Below, one piece after another: positions 1 through 8,673 of a stretch of 64,000 nt of DNA. Each line of letters begins with the position of its first letter. Positions within the stretch are counted from its first letter, which is position 1. A model generated the notes under the pieces. That model did no database searches and was not told the origin of the DNA. It saw nothing but the letters and a program-made list of their open reading frames with translations. The DNA lies in NCBI RefSeq assembly GCF_009937765.1, contig NZ_CP047089.1, positions 1,796,272-1,860,271 of the forward strand. Reading direction: 5' to 3'. Both the position numbers and the translations under genes were made by a program. The DNA is from Bacillus pumilus (GTDB lineage Bacteria > Bacillota > Bacilli > Bacillales > Bacillaceae).

Positions 1-466
1 ATTTTAATAGTTCTACGAGGGCTCGAATACTGTATATTCGTTTAAACCCTTTGATTGGATCGAGTTTTTCTAATTTTGGTTTGATTACTTCTGTCGAAAA
101 GAGAAAGCCAACTTGCAAATAGTTACTGATAATCCCTGCCAGCATACCAACACCAAGTATTGGCATGAGGAGGAGCCCTGTTTCCTGAAGCAATTCCACA
201 AATAGTTGATGAATATTAGATGTGCTAACTTTCATTAGCATCGTTGTTGAATAAAAACGTTCAATGAGCGCAATAATACGCTCTTTCATAAAAGGCCCAA
301 TAAAAAAGAATGATAAAAAGATTAATAGAAATGAGATGGCTGTATTGACGTCGGTACTTTTGGCAACCTGACCTTTTTTACGTGAATCTTGCCTCTTTTT
401 CGGCGTTGCTTTTTCTGTTTTTTCACCTGCGAAAAATTGCAAGTCTAGTCTAAGCCTTGTCATCAT
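1..466 (-). CDS. flhB: Flagellar export gate protein FlhB (5' part only)
   Basis: The N-terminal part of FlhB runs off the left edge of the window, so about 155 residues are visible. FlhB is the membrane component of the flagellar type III export gate whose cytoplasmic domain (outside this window) switches substrate class from rod/hook to filament. The reading begins with the family's start, including the LDLQFFAGEKTEKATPKKR type basic N-terminus and KKGQVAKS, followed by two hydrophobic stretches separated by a polar loop. The start overlaps the fliR stop in an ATGA arrangement; a second ATG one codon later (at 463) is equally possible. It is the last flagellar gene visible, transcribed with fliO-fliP-fliQ-fliR. 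Confidence 0.95.
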   Translation of the reverse strand, partial: MMTRLRLDLQFFAGEKTEKATPKKRQDSRKKGQVAKSTDVNTAISFLLIFLSFFFIGPFMKERIIALIERFYSTTMLMKVSTSNIHQLFVELLQETGLLLMPILGVGMLAGIISNYLQVGFLFSTEVIKPKLEKLDPIKGFKRIYSIRALVELLK

Positions 467-1242
467 GACGAACCACCGACCAATGCTAAGAAATTCCTCA
501 TGGTGAGTACAATCGTATCAAATGTATTTTGGACAACTCCAAAGATGACGCCCATACAGATGATAATCATAATAAAACTCACACCCATTTTAATAGGAAG
601 TCCGACAACAAAAACGTTCATCTGCGGGACTGTTCGTGCCACAATGCCTAATGCCAAATCGACCAAAAACAAGCTAGCGACAACTGGTGCTGAGATTTGA
701 AAGGCAATAATGAACATTTGGTTGAAGCTCTTTGCAATAAAATAAGCAAAAGATTCACTGCCGAAATTCAGTGCGTACTGATCAACTGCAATATATTGAA
801 AACTGTAATAGATTCCATCAAGCAGCAGGTGATGTGCATTAGTTGCCAGCATCAATAGCAATGTGACCGTATAAAAAAATTGCCCCATTAGCGGCGTTTG
901 TGCCCCTGTTTGCGGATCAATTACATTGGCGATCGCAAACCCCATTTGAAAATCAATAAATGAGCCGGCAATTTGAACAGCGGACACCATGATATATGCA
1001 ATCAAACCAAGTAGAAGTCCGACCATTGCTTCTTTCACCGCAAGCATCATATAAAGACCGTCTATGTCGAGTGCTGGCGGTTCCTTAATTGTGCTAAAAC
1101 TAATCACGGCTAAAAACAGTGAGAATCCAACTCTGTGTACAGCTGGGATCGTTCTATGCGCTAAAAGCGGTACTGTTACAAAAAAAGCGGTGATCCGAAT
1201 AAAAACTAATAGAAAAGCAGGGAATAATTCTATGATTGACAT
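463..1242 (-). CDS. fliR: Flagellar export gate protein FliR
   Basis: FliR is an integral membrane subunit that, with FliP and FliQ, forms the export gate core inside the MS ring. The 259-residue product has the family's usual length and is hydrophobic throughout, with about six predicted membrane segments. The family features GFSLFLAV near residue 40 and the conserved G-rich C-terminal segment (VFVVGLPIKMGVSF, about residues 208-221) are visible. It starts with ATG six bases after the fliQ stop and overlaps flhB at its end, which fits translational coupling in the export gate gene cluster fliO-P-Q-R-flhB. Confidence 0.97.
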   Translation of the reverse strand: MSIIELFPAFLLVFIRITAFFVTVPLLAHRTIPAVHRVGFSLFLAVISFSTIKEPPALDIDGLYMMLAVKEAMVGLLLGLIAYIMVSAVQIAGSFIDFQMGFAIANVIDPQTGAQTPLMGQFFYTVTLLLMLATNAHHLLLDGIYYSFQYIAVDQYALNFGSESFAYFIAKSFNQMFIIAFQISAPVVASLFLVDLALGIVARTVPQMNVFVVGLPIKMGVSFIMIIICMGVIFGVVQNTFDTIVLTMRNFLALVGGSS

Positions 1243-1248
1243 CGCTCG

Positions 1249-1518
1249 TTAACCTGCAAATCGATCTAAATTCGAGAACAGCTCTGTCGTAAAGGACACA
1301 ATGGTCGACAGCATCCATGGACCAAACACAACAAGTCCAATAAGAACTGCAACAATTTTAGGAATGAACGCAAGCGTCTGTTCTTGAATCTGGGTTGTTG
1401 CCTGAAATACACTGACAATCAGTCCCACAATAAGAGCGAGCGCTAGAAGCGGCCCACTGACAAGCAATACCACATACACTGATCTTTCAGCCATCGTAAT
1501 GACAAATTCTGAACTCAT
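1249..1518 (-). CDS. fliQ: Flagellar export gate protein FliQ
   Basis: FliQ is a small membrane subunit of the flagellar type III export gate; four copies join the FliP5-FliR1 helical assembly. The 89-residue product has two long hydrophobic helices (about residues 13-40 and 53-75) with the conserved QATTQIQEQTL loop between them, which is diagnostic of FliQ/SpaQ/SctS proteins. Length matches the family. It lies between fliP and fliR with gaps of 16 and 6 bases. Confidence 0.97.
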   Translation of the reverse strand: MSSEFVITMAERSVYVVLLVSGPLLALALIVGLIVSVFQATTQIQEQTLAFIPKIVAVLIGLVVFGPWMLSTIVSFTTELFSNLDRFAG

Positions 1519-1534
1519 GTTTTAAGCACCTACT

Positions 1535-2200
1535 CTAAAAGCTTTGCAGCAAAGATTTGACAATCAAATACCATCCATCGACTAAAACAAATAACAATAT
1601 TTTGAAAGGGAGCGATATCATAACCGGAGGAAGCATCATCATCCCCATTGACATCAGGACACTTGCGACGACCATATCAATAATTAAAAATGGAATAAAG
1701 ATCATGAAACCAATTTGAAATGCCGTCTTTAATTCTGAAATTGCAAATGCGGGTACCATCGCCGTTAACGGAATATCTTTTATCGATTCAGGTGTATCCA
1801 TTTTTGCGTAACTAAGAAATAAAGCCAAATCCTTCTGTCTCGTATGTTTACTCATAAACTCTTTAATTGGCACTTCGGCTTTTTCATAAGCTTGATTGAG
1901 TGTAATGTCATCATTTAAAAGCGGCGTAAGTGCCTCTTTATTAATCTCTGAGAACGTGGGTGCCATGATAAAGAATGTGAGAAACAAAGCAAGCCCAACA
2001 AGTACTTGGTTTGGAGGCATTGAGTTGGTTGCAAGTGATGTTCTAACGAATGAAAGTACAATCACAATTCGTGTAAAACATGTCATTAAAATGAGAATGC
2101 CTGGTGCAACAGAAAATACGGTTAAAAGTAAAAGAAGACGGACAGACGTACTAATATTCCCTGCTCCGCTGGAATTAAATAAATCGATAAACTCATTCAT
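1535..2200 (-). CDS. fliP: Flagellar export gate protein FliP
   Basis: FliP is the main subunit of the export gate that conducts rod, hook and filament proteins across the membrane. The 221-residue protein has a hydrophobic N-terminal segment, the family signature FTRIVIVLSFVRTSL near residue 42, a larger polar loop in the middle (the extracytoplasmic domain, about residues 85-145) and the C-terminal pair of membrane helices with SVLMSMGMMMLPP. Length and motifs are typical. Its start overlaps the fliO stop by eight bases, so the two are probably translationally coupled. Confidence 0.98.
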   Translation of the reverse strand: MNEFIDLFNSSGAGNISTSVRLLLLLTVFSVAPGILILMTCFTRIVIVLSFVRTSLATNSMPPNQVLVGLALFLTFFIMAPTFSEINKEALTPLLNDDITLNQAYEKAEVPIKEFMSKHTRQKDLALFLSYAKMDTPESIKDIPLTAMVPAFAISELKTAFQIGFMIFIPFLIIDMVVASVLMSMGMMMLPPVMISLPFKILLFVLVDGWYLIVKSLLQSF

Positions 2201-2855
2201 TTTGTTTCGGGCCTTTCTTTCTGACTTCTGATTGGGTCTTTTTCAATTCGGCTAGCTGTGCCTTCAAATTGGCTGAAAAAGAAGAAGTGGTTGGCTGATC
2301 CTTTTTCTTTATCTGAGATGTGAATTTTTGAACGATTTTTGGTAAATCTGTTTTACTTTCCATCGCTTCTTCGTATTGTTGGACGATCGCTTCACATTCT
2401 TGTTCATCATCAATTTCTTTTAGCAGCTGGATCGAGTCCGCTACTCCGACAACTAATACTCGTTTGCCCACTTTGATAAGCTGGACTGAACGGTTTTGGC
2501 CTACCGTCGTTCCACCAATATTTTCAACATAGCGAAATGGTTTAAGTAAGCGGTTTTGCTTACCAACAAATCTCACCAATCCATATATAAGCAGGATGAC
2601 AAAAAGTAAAGCACCAATCATTTTGACAAAATCCATAATGGAGACAGAAGAAGAGGGAACTTCTTCTGCCGGATTCGTTTGATTGTCAGTGGTTGTCTTT
2701 TCTGTATCCTTTTTGCTGCTTTTCTCTTCTTTGATCCAGTCATTCACTGTGCCATTTTCAGGATCTTTTGTTTCAGCAAACAGTGAGGCGGGTTGCATCG
2801 TCAAGAAAAGCATAAAACTGATCATTGCTATACATATCAAACGTTTTTTCAACAA
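2193..2855 (-). CDS. fliO: Flagellar biosynthesis protein FliO (FliZ of B. subtilis)
   Basis: FliO assists assembly or stability of the FliP ring of the export gate. The 220-residue product has a cleavable-looking signal peptide (residues 1-27), a low-complexity periplasm-side Lys/Glu/Thr-rich stretch (30-70), one membrane helix (about 76-96, FVKMIGALLFVILLIYGLVRF) and a cytoplasmic FliO domain with GQNRSVQLIKVGKRVLVVGVA. Translation appears to use TTG (two tandem TTG codons) preceded by AGGGTG at good distance; no ATG start fits. It lies between cheY and fliP. B. subtilis literature calls it fliZ, but it is unrelated to enterobacterial FliZ. Confidence 0.93.
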   Translation of the reverse strand: MLKKRLICIAMISFMLFLTMQPASLFAETKDPENGTVNDWIKEEKSSKKDTEKTTTDNQTNPAEEVPSSSVSIMDFVKMIGALLFVILLIYGLVRFVGKQNRLLKPFRYVENIGGTTVGQNRSVQLIKVGKRVLVVGVADSIQLLKEIDDEQECEAIVQQYEEAMESKTDLPKIVQKFTSQIKKKDQPTTSSFSANLKAQLAELKKTQSEVRKKGPKQNE

Positions 2856-2870
2856 GTCTTACACCCTTTT

Positions 2871-3233
2871 TTAGCCTAACGTTTTATTAATTGCTTCAAG
2901 TACGCGGTCTGCTTGGAACGGCTTCACGATAAAGTCTTTTGCACCTGCTTGGATTGCGTCAATAACCATTGACTGCTGCCCCATTGCAGAACACATGATG
3001 ATTTTTGCAGAAGCGTCAATTTGTTTAATTTCTTTTAGTGCTGTGATCCCGTCCATTTCTGGCATTGTGATATCCATTGTGACAAGATCTGGAGACGTTT
3101 CTTTGTACTTTTCAACTGCTTGAGCACCGTTTTCTGCTTCTCCTACTACATCAAATCCGTTTTTTACAAGAATATCCTTTATCATCATTCTCATGAATGC
3201 TGCATCATCTACGATTAATACCTTAGTAGCCAT
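2871..3233 (-). CDS. cheY: Chemotaxis response regulator CheY
   Basis: A single receiver domain of 120 residues with all phosphoacceptor residues: acidic pair D9/D10, phosphoacceptor D54, S82 and K104. CheA phosphorylates it and CheY-P binds the flagellar switch at FliM; in Bacillus this promotes counter-clockwise, smooth swimming. There is no output domain. It sits directly after fliY and before fliO inside the flagellar operon, next to the switch proteins it acts on (FliM, FliY). FliY is also a known CheY-P phosphatase in Bacillus, so signal and signal removal are encoded side by side. Confidence 0.98.
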   Translation of the reverse strand: MATKVLIVDDAAFMRMMIKDILVKNGFDVVGEAENGAQAVEKYKETSPDLVTMDITMPEMDGITALKEIKQIDASAKIIMCSAMGQQSMVIDAIQAGAKDFIVKPFQADRVLEAINKTLG

Positions 3234-3260
3234 TTACTTATTCTCTCCCTGTATGTTTGT

Positions 3261-4385
3261 TTATTTTAAATTAGAAAGTCTTTCTGACTGACTTAAAATA
3301 TCAGTCACACGAACACCAAAGTTCTCATCAATGACAACGACTTCCCCTTTGGCGACGATTCGCTTGTTAACTAGAATGTCTACTGGCTCACCAGCAAGTT
3401 TGTCCAGTTCAATGATACTTCCTGCTGAAAGCTCAAGGACTTCTTTGACACTTCGCTGAGTTCTTCCAAGTTCCACCGTAATGGAAAGCGGAATATCCAT
3501 CAGCATATCAAGATTTCCAAGCTGGCTTGTTGAATGCTGAGGCTCACTGAATGCTTCAAATTCAACTGGTGCCACATTTACAGGTGCTGCCGGTTTTGGC
3601 TTCGCCTGTCTTTTTGGCGGAGCTGCTTGCTGCGCTGGTGCAGATTGCGTTTGCGGAGCTGCTTGTTGAGGTTCAGGTGTACTCACTTGAGCTTCTTGAA
3701 CCGGCTCTTCCTCTTGCGCAGGGTCTGTTAATTCTGCAATTAAATCTTTCGCAAATGTAATAGGATAAAGCTGCATGATATTTGAATCAATGAGTTCACC
3801 TATTTTTAATCTGAAGGATACTTTGACAAGCATTTCTGCAGCTGGGATCCGGTCTGTTCCTTCTCCTTCTTTCACATCAAGTAATTCGACGCGAGGCGGA
3901 GAAATATCAATCTTTTTATTAAAGACCGTCGACATGGATGTCGCAGCAGATCCCATCATTTGGTTCATCGCTTCTTGTACTGCACTTAAGTGAATTTCGC
4001 TTAAAGAAGGGTCAGCATTTGTCCCGTCTCCGCCCATCATTAAGTCCGCAATGACTGCTGCATCTGTTTGCTGGACGACAAGCAGGTTACTTGCGCTGAA
4101 GCCTTCCGTATAATTCACTTCAATCGCGACATACGGATGAGGAAATTCCTCATTCAGCATACTTTTTTGAATCACTGTAACAGTTGGGGTGGTAATCTCC
4201 ACTTTTTGATTTAATAGGGTTGAAAGTGCTGTAGCAGAGCTGCCGAATGAAATATTCCCGATTTCTCCAATGGCATCTTGTTCCATTGCAGATAGGACTG
4301 TATCAGGCTCTATATCGTCATTGCTACCTCCTTTAAGGAGCGCATCGATTTCGTCTTGTGATAATTTACTTCCGTTATTCTCCAT
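3261..4385 (-). CDS. fliY: Flagellar switch protein and CheY-P phosphatase FliY
   Basis: FliY is the Bacillus counterpart of FliN with an added CheC-like phosphatase region. The sequence shows an N-terminal CheY-P binding peptide LSQDEIDALL (about residues 7-16), a CheC/FliM-like middle domain with the two repeated phosphatase-type segments (DAIGEIGNISFGSSA and HLSAVQEAMNQMMGSAA), a Pro/Gln/Ala-rich linker at about 215-270 and a C-terminal FliN (SpoA) domain (about 290-374). The ATG at 4385 has GAGGTG at a good distance; a GTG three codons earlier is possible. It overlaps fliM by 11 bases. Confidence 0.96.
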   Translation of the reverse strand: MENNGSKLSQDEIDALLKGGSNDDIEPDTVLSAMEQDAIGEIGNISFGSSATALSTLLNQKVEITTPTVTVIQKSMLNEEFPHPYVAIEVNYTEGFSASNLLVVQQTDAAVIADLMMGGDGTNADPSLSEIHLSAVQEAMNQMMGSAATSMSTVFNKKIDISPPRVELLDVKEGEGTDRIPAAEMLVKVSFRLKIGELIDSNIMQLYPITFAKDLIAELTDPAQEEEPVQEAQVSTPEPQQAAPQTQSAPAQQAAPPKRQAKPKPAAPVNVAPVEFEAFSEPQHSTSQLGNLDMLMDIPLSITVELGRTQRSVKEVLELSAGSIIELDKLAGEPVDILVNKRIVAKGEVVVIDENFGVRVTDILSQSERLSNLK

Positions 4386-5373
4386 CTTCTTCACCTCTTA
4401 TGTCGTGATCTAGAATTTGAATCGCCTGTTTCCGATTCACGCGGCCGGCCTGTCCCAAGAATTTCGGTTTATTTCCGACCATAACAGTAAGAGGCGCATT
4501 TACTGGTTTGTCCAAGGCAATACAGTCACCAATTTCCAAATTCAAAAACTCTTCCACCGTCATTTCCGATTCCCCTAGCTCTGCGACTACCGGTATTTTT
4601 GCCGTCATTATCCGTTTTTCAATGGCCTTTGTTTCTTGTTGTTTTGGTTCATTTCGTTCAGACTGCATCCAGTAATGTACAGACAGTTTCGGAATAATAG
4701 GCTCTAATACAACATGAGGAATACATAGGTTAATAACCCCGCTTACCTCACCTATTTGTGTATTAAGAGAAATGACGACAACTGTTTCGTTTGGTGACAC
4801 CATTTGTACAAACTGGGGATTTACCTCGAAATCTGCCATTTCAGGCTCGATATCAGTTATGGACTGCCACGCTTCTCTATAATTTTCCAAAGCTCCCTCA
4901 AACATGTTTGAGATAATCTTTGTTTCGATCTCTGTAAGTGATTCTGTCTTATTATGACTAATGCCAATCCCGCCCATCAGCCTGTCCATCATGGCATAGC
5001 CGATTGTTGGGTTCACTTCAAGCATGATTCTTCCTTCAAGCGGACTGACATAAAATAAGTTTAATAATGTCATATTAGGAATCGAACGAATAAACTCTTC
5101 GTATGGTACTTGGTCAACCGAGCTGACAGTAATTTGAATATATGATCTTAGCTGAGCTGAAAAGTGTGTGGTGAGCAGTCTAGCGAAGTTATCGTGAATC
5201 CTTGTTAAACTTCGAATCTGGTCTTTCGAAAAGCGCAGTGCACGTTTAAAATCATACACCTTTACTTTTTTCGTCGTTTCTTCTTTTTTCAGCTCTTCAG
5301 CATCCATTTCGCCTGTAGATATGGCGGATAATAATGCATCGATCTCATTCTGGGAAAGCACTTCTCCTGACAT
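4375..5373 (-). CDS. fliM: Flagellar motor switch protein FliM
   Basis: FliM forms the middle of the C-ring and receives CheY-P. The 332-residue product has the N-terminal CheY-P binding motif LSQNEIDALL (residues 6-15), the CheC-like middle domain with the FliM feature LMGGIG that contacts FliG, and the C-terminal SpoA/FliN-like domain ending near LDKPVNAPLTVMVGNK. Length is normal for the family. The start follows fliL by 32 bases, and its stop lies inside the start of fliY. Together with FliG and FliY it makes the rotor switch. Confidence 0.98.
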   Translation of the reverse strand: MSGEVLSQNEIDALLSAISTGEMDAEELKKEETTKKVKVYDFKRALRFSKDQIRSLTRIHDNFARLLTTHFSAQLRSYIQITVSSVDQVPYEEFIRSIPNMTLLNLFYVSPLEGRIMLEVNPTIGYAMMDRLMGGIGISHNKTESLTEIETKIISNMFEGALENYREAWQSITDIEPEMADFEVNPQFVQMVSPNETVVVISLNTQIGEVSGVINLCIPHVVLEPIIPKLSVHYWMQSERNEPKQQETKAIEKRIMTAKIPVVAELGESEMTVEEFLNLEIGDCIALDKPVNAPLTVMVGNKPKFLGQAGRVNRKQAIQILDHDIRGEEDGE

Positions 5374-5405
5374 TTCTTCACCTCCATCGTGTCAATTAAT
5401 CGCCT

Positions 5406-5834
5406 CTATTGCAGATTAAAGGAGGTTATATATACTTCTTTCACCTTGCCATCTTGCAAATAGTTATTCACTTTGTTTTTGACTAGTGTTTTAAAATGTT
5501 CTCTGCCTTTTTTGCCATCAAGTTCATCTGCATTCGTGTCTGATAAAATGTCAATTACGGCGTCTTTCACTTGAAAACTTCTTTTCTCAAGCTCTTCTTT
5601 TGCTTTTTCAGAGTCTGTTTCAATATTCAATACAAGTTTGACCGCATTTCCTTCAGACTTTAAATTGGTGATAATCTCAGGAATTTCAACAGAAGCCTTT
5701 ACGACTTCATCTGCTGTTGGCTCTTTTTCAGCTTTTGCTTCGTCTGAACCATTCAGCAGAAATATGATGCCTGCTCCTATTCCGCCGATGGCAATAATCA
5801 TGATTAGCATTACTACGACTAATTTCTTCTTCAT
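5406..5834 (-). CDS. fliL: Flagellar basal body-associated protein FliL
   Basis: FliL surrounds the stator units and supports motor output. The 142-residue protein has one N-terminal membrane helix (about residues 6-27) after a Lys-rich start and an extracytoplasmic FliL domain ending in the typical [10 protein letters not shown] short acidic linker follows the membrane segment. It overlaps swrD by four bases (ATGA), so translation is probably coupled, and it precedes fliM. SwrD, FliL and stators all bear on motor torque in Bacillus, which fits this gene pairing. Confidence 0.95.
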   Translation of the reverse strand: MKKKLVVVMLIMIIAIGGIGAGIIFLLNGSDEAKAEKEPTADEVVKASVEIPEIITNLKSEGNAVKLVLNIETDSEKAKEELEKRSFQVKDAVIDILSDTNADELDGKKGREHFKTLVKNKVNNYLQDGKVKEVYITSFNLQ

Positions 5835-6067
5835 TCAAATTCCTCTATTCCTTGATTCAATGAAATGACTTGGATTTTTCTATAGAAAGAAATGATTTTC
5901 TCTTGAAGCTGATCTTCATTTTCTTTCACTACGAATTTCTTTCCATTGGCTAATGTAATGGTCGTGTCTGGAAAGCTTTCGATTTGCTCGATATGGAGAG
6001 CGTTCAGCATAAATCCTTTGCCATTCAATCTTGTTACTTCAATCATATTAAGCAGAGAAGCGATCAT
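5831..6067 (-). CDS. swrD: Swarming motility protein SwrD (FlbD family)
   Basis: A 78-residue FlbD/SwrD family protein. In B. subtilis SwrD is needed for swarming and raises flagellar motor power. The core MIEVTRLNG followed by [18 protein letters not shown] is characteristic. The homologous region begins at the internal Met at position 8, but only the upstream ATG at 6067 has a Shine-Dalgarno match (AGGAGG and GGGGGAG), so the longer start is chosen. No membrane segment or signal is visible. It sits between flgE and fliL in the hook and motor part of the operon. Confidence 0.92.
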   Translation of the reverse strand: MIASLLNMIEVTRLNGKGFMLNALHIEQIESFPDTTITLANGKKFVVKENEDQLQEKIISFYRKIQVISLNQGIEEFE

Positions 6068-6083
6068 CCGCTCCCCCTACCTC

Positions 6084-6878
6084 CTATCGTTTCAGATTCA
6101 CAAGCTCTTGCAGGATTTCATCAGATGTTGTGATCGTCTTTGCATTCGATTGGAATCCACGCTGCGCGATAATCATTTCGGTAAATTCGTCTGTTAAATC
6201 AACGTTTGACATTTCAAGTTTTCCGGTTTGGAGTTCACCTGTTCCTTGAGTTCCAGGAGCCATGGCATTACTTGGTGCACCAGAACTAAGTGTTTGGCGG
6301 TATAAGTTATCTCCAACTTTATCTAATCCTCCTGCATTACTGAAGGAGACAAGTGATACTTGTCCAACAGTACGAGAAACGTTGTTCTCAACAACAGAAA
6401 CGGTCCCATCTGGCCCAACACTAACACTTGACACATTGTCTCGTGGGATATTAATTTTTTGCCCATCCATGCCAAGAAGATAGTTTCCATCAGATGTTAC
6501 CAAATCCCCATTTGAATCAGGTCTAAAGTTTCCTGTTCTTGTAAATAGGATTTCACCTTGCTTTTGAATACGGAAAAATCCATCTCCATTAATATAGAAA
6601 TCATATGGTTCGTCTGTATTTTGAGAAGAACCAGATTTCATGATTTTATCAATAGAAGATAAAGATGATCCTAAACCAATTTGTTTTGAGTTGATTGAAC
6701 CAGAGTTATTCGTCGGTCCACCTGAGCTTGAAATTGTTTGGCTGACCATATCTTTAAAAGTGATACGGCTTTTTTTGTATCCATGTGTATTGACGTTGGC
6801 TACGTTGTTGGCTACAACATCTAATTTTGATTGGAAGTTTTTCATTCCACTAATTCCTGAGTAAAGTGAGCGTAACAT
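6084..6878 (-). CDS. flgE: Flagellar hook protein FlgE
   Basis: The hook protein, exported by the flagellar type III system and polymerised under the FlgD cap. At 264 residues it is of the short Bacillus type, lacking the large surface domains of enterobacterial FlgE; older B. subtilis annotation calls it FlgG. The N-terminal rod/hook signature LYSGISGMKNFQSKLDVVANNVANVNT and the C-terminal heptad region ending NAKTITTSDEILQELVNLKR are clear and form the D0 coiled coil. FlgD and FliK (length control) are encoded immediately upstream. Confidence 0.95.
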   Translation of the reverse strand: MLRSLYSGISGMKNFQSKLDVVANNVANVNTHGYKKSRITFKDMVSQTISSSGGPTNNSGSINSKQIGLGSSLSSIDKIMKSGSSQNTDEPYDFYINGDGFFRIQKQGEILFTRTGNFRPDSNGDLVTSDGNYLLGMDGQKINIPRDNVSSVSVGPDGTVSVVENNVSRTVGQVSLVSFSNAGGLDKVGDNLYRQTLSSGAPSNAMAPGTQGTGELQTGKLEMSNVDLTDEFTEMIIAQRGFQSNAKTITTSDEILQELVNLKR

Positions 6879-6895
6879 TTATTTTCCTCCTCGAA

Positions 6896-7342
6896 TTACT
6901 TCGTTTTTTCTCCAACTGCTGTAACATCCCAAGGGCTGATTTTCGTTCCATCTTCTAAATACAGGAAGTATTCATTGTTTATGTTTTTAACAGATTTCAC
7001 AGTGCCTGATATATCTTTATCATCCAATTTGCCCGATACTTCTTTACCGATCCACCCTACATACGTCGTAAACGGATCTTGGTGAGCAACAAATGTAGAC
7101 ATGAGCTGATTCAGCTTGGTGATAGAATCGTTCATATTGGTTTGCTGTTCTAAGGATGAAAATGTCGCAAGCTGTGTGACAAACTCACGGTCATCTAGTG
7201 GGTTTGTTGGATCTTGGTTTTGAAGTTGCGTGAGCAATATTTTCAAGAATTGATCTTTGCCTAGCGTATCTGTTTTCTTTTCTGCTTTTGAAGAAGTGTC
7301 TGTTTGTGTGACTGTTCTATTCGTAGCATCAACTGTTGCCAT
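6896..7342 (-). CDS. flgD: Flagellar hook cap protein FlgD
   Basis: FlgD caps the growing hook and is required for FlgE assembly. The 148-residue product has the N-terminal FlgD signature LGKDQFLKILLTQLQNQDPTNPLDDREFVTQLATFSSLEQQTNMN and a short C-terminal region with a single small beta domain, as usual in Bacillus. A Thr/Lys-rich N-terminus serves as export signal. It starts at a TAATG junction with fliK, overlapping its stop by one base, which fits translational coupling. Confidence 0.95.
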   Translation of the reverse strand: MATVDATNRTVTQTDTSSKAEKKTDTLGKDQFLKILLTQLQNQDPTNPLDDREFVTQLATFSSLEQQTNMNDSITKLNQLMSTFVAHQDPFTTYVGWIGKEVSGKLDDKDISGTVKSVKNINNEYFLYLEDGTKISPWDVTAVGEKTK

Positions 7343-8673
7343 TAGATTTCCTCCTCTTCTTCATCTGACCCAACAAGAGCATCCAGTACATCTTGGAATT
7401 CTGCTTCCTGTTCATCAGGATTCTGGAAATGATGCCCTTTTGACTGTTGCTGCTTGTTTTCTTCGTTAAATTGGCCAAATAACGACTGTTCATTTGATTG
7501 AAGCGGTATATGGAAACGGTCCACTTGAACCGACATATTCGGAAGCGCCTGTTTGAGCTGCGGCAGGTGATGCTCAAGCAGCTCTTTTGCTGCTTGTGTC
7601 GAAGCAGTAATCTTACTCGCATACATACCATTTTGCTTCGTCAGCTGAATCGTGATAAATCCGAGATTTTCTGGATTTAATCGAACTGTAAAGCGTCCGC
7701 TTGAGTTGCCAAATGGCGTGAATTTCATTTGCTTCCACGTATTTAGAATTTGCTGATCAACCGTTCCCGGCTTTTCATCAGTGGTTTGTGTCTGCTGAAC
7801 AGGAGCTGCTGATTGCAGTTGAAAAAACTGCTTATGACCTGGCAAGAGCGTATGAGTGATCGTTTTTTCAGAAGCAGGTGCAGCAGTGCTTTGTCCTTTG
7901 ACAACTTCCTTTTTGATGAGCCACTCAAGAGAAGCAGTCCCTTTAGCAGGAGTAGTAAGAGTAGATTCTTGTCTTGGAGAGACCAATTCTTTTAACTCTC
8001 CTAAAGCAATCTTTAACTCTTTGTCTGACCCTTTTGCATTTGCCATCATATGGTCGATTAACTGATTAAAGTGTTTCAGCTCACTTTGAGACATTGAATT
8101 CAGCTTTGGTGCTGAACCCTGCTGCGAGAAAAATTGCTCTTTTACTTGCTGAATCAGTTTCTCATCTACCCCATTTTTCGAAAGAAAGTGAATGAAATCT
8201 TGACCCTTTGCTTCAATATCTTGCACTATCTTTGCATCAAAGCTGAGCGGCTGTTGATTGAGCAGTTGGTATAAGAAAAAGTGGACTTGTATGAGCTGCT
8301 CACTATGTTCAGAAGCTGGCTTATCAGCTTGTTCACCGTAAATGGAGGATTCCATTTTTTGAAACAACTCTTCTAGTGACTCGAGATCAGATGAATCAAG
8401 CGTTTGACCTTGAAGTGTTTGAAGGGCGCTAAGAAGGTTTTCGTCGATTCCTTCTTCAGGTGATTGCATCCATTTTTCAATGATTTGCATTGCATCATTG
8501 ATGGAAAGAGTAGCACCCGCTGTCTCGGCATTCACAAGACCGCTTTCGCTTTGCGCGCCTGCCCCGCTAAGTAATTGTTTAAACAATCCGCTTGCAGAGT
8601 TCACGCCGCTCCCCTTTGGTCCCGAGAGACCTTGAGATGATTGCTGTAAGGCTCCAATATCCAATAGCTTCAC
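7342..8673 (-). CDS. fliK: Flagellar hook-length control protein FliK
   Basis: FliK is a secreted ruler that measures hook length and triggers the FlhB substrate switch. The 443-residue protein is Gln/Ser/Leu-rich and poorly conserved over the first about 300 residues, then has the conserved Flg_hook domain at about 310-400 with FGNSSGRFTVRLNPENLGFITIQL followed by SKITASTQAAKELLEHHLPQLKQAL. The end is acidic and low-complexity (DEEEEEI). It adjoins ylxF with no gap and overlaps flgD by one base. The paralogous region in ylqG at 26949-28688 is much more diverged. Confidence 0.93.
   Translation of the reverse strand: MKLLDIGALQQSSQGLSGPKGSGVNSASGLFKQLLSGAGAQSESGLVNAETAGATLSINDAMQIIEKWMQSPEEGIDENLLSALQTLQGQTLDSSDLESLEELFQKMESSIYGEQADKPASEHSEQLIQVHFFLYQLLNQQPLSFDAKIVQDIEAKGQDFIHFLSKNGVDEKLIQQVKEQFFSQQGSAPKLNSMSQSELKHFNQLIDHMMANAKGSDKELKIALGELKELVSPRQESTLTTPAKGTASLEWLIKKEVVKGQSTAAPASEKTITHTLLPGHKQFFQLQSAAPVQQTQTTDEKPGTVDQQILNTWKQMKFTPFGNSSGRFTVRLNPENLGFITIQLTKQNGMYASKITASTQAAKELLEHHLPQLKQALPNMSVQVDRFHIPLQSNEQSLFGQFNEENKQQQSKGHHFQNPDEQEAEFQDVLDALVGSDEEEEEI

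Noticed and set aside
7329..7631. Alternative minus-strand frame of 100 codons inside fliK
   Set aside because: It overlaps the conserved fliK C-terminal domain in another frame and its translation is Arg/Ser-rich without family features.
7342..8673. FliK as a fast-evolving effector or unusual fusion
   Set aside because: The variable Gln/Ser-rich N-terminal region is normal for FliK rulers, and the conserved Flg_hook domain is in place.
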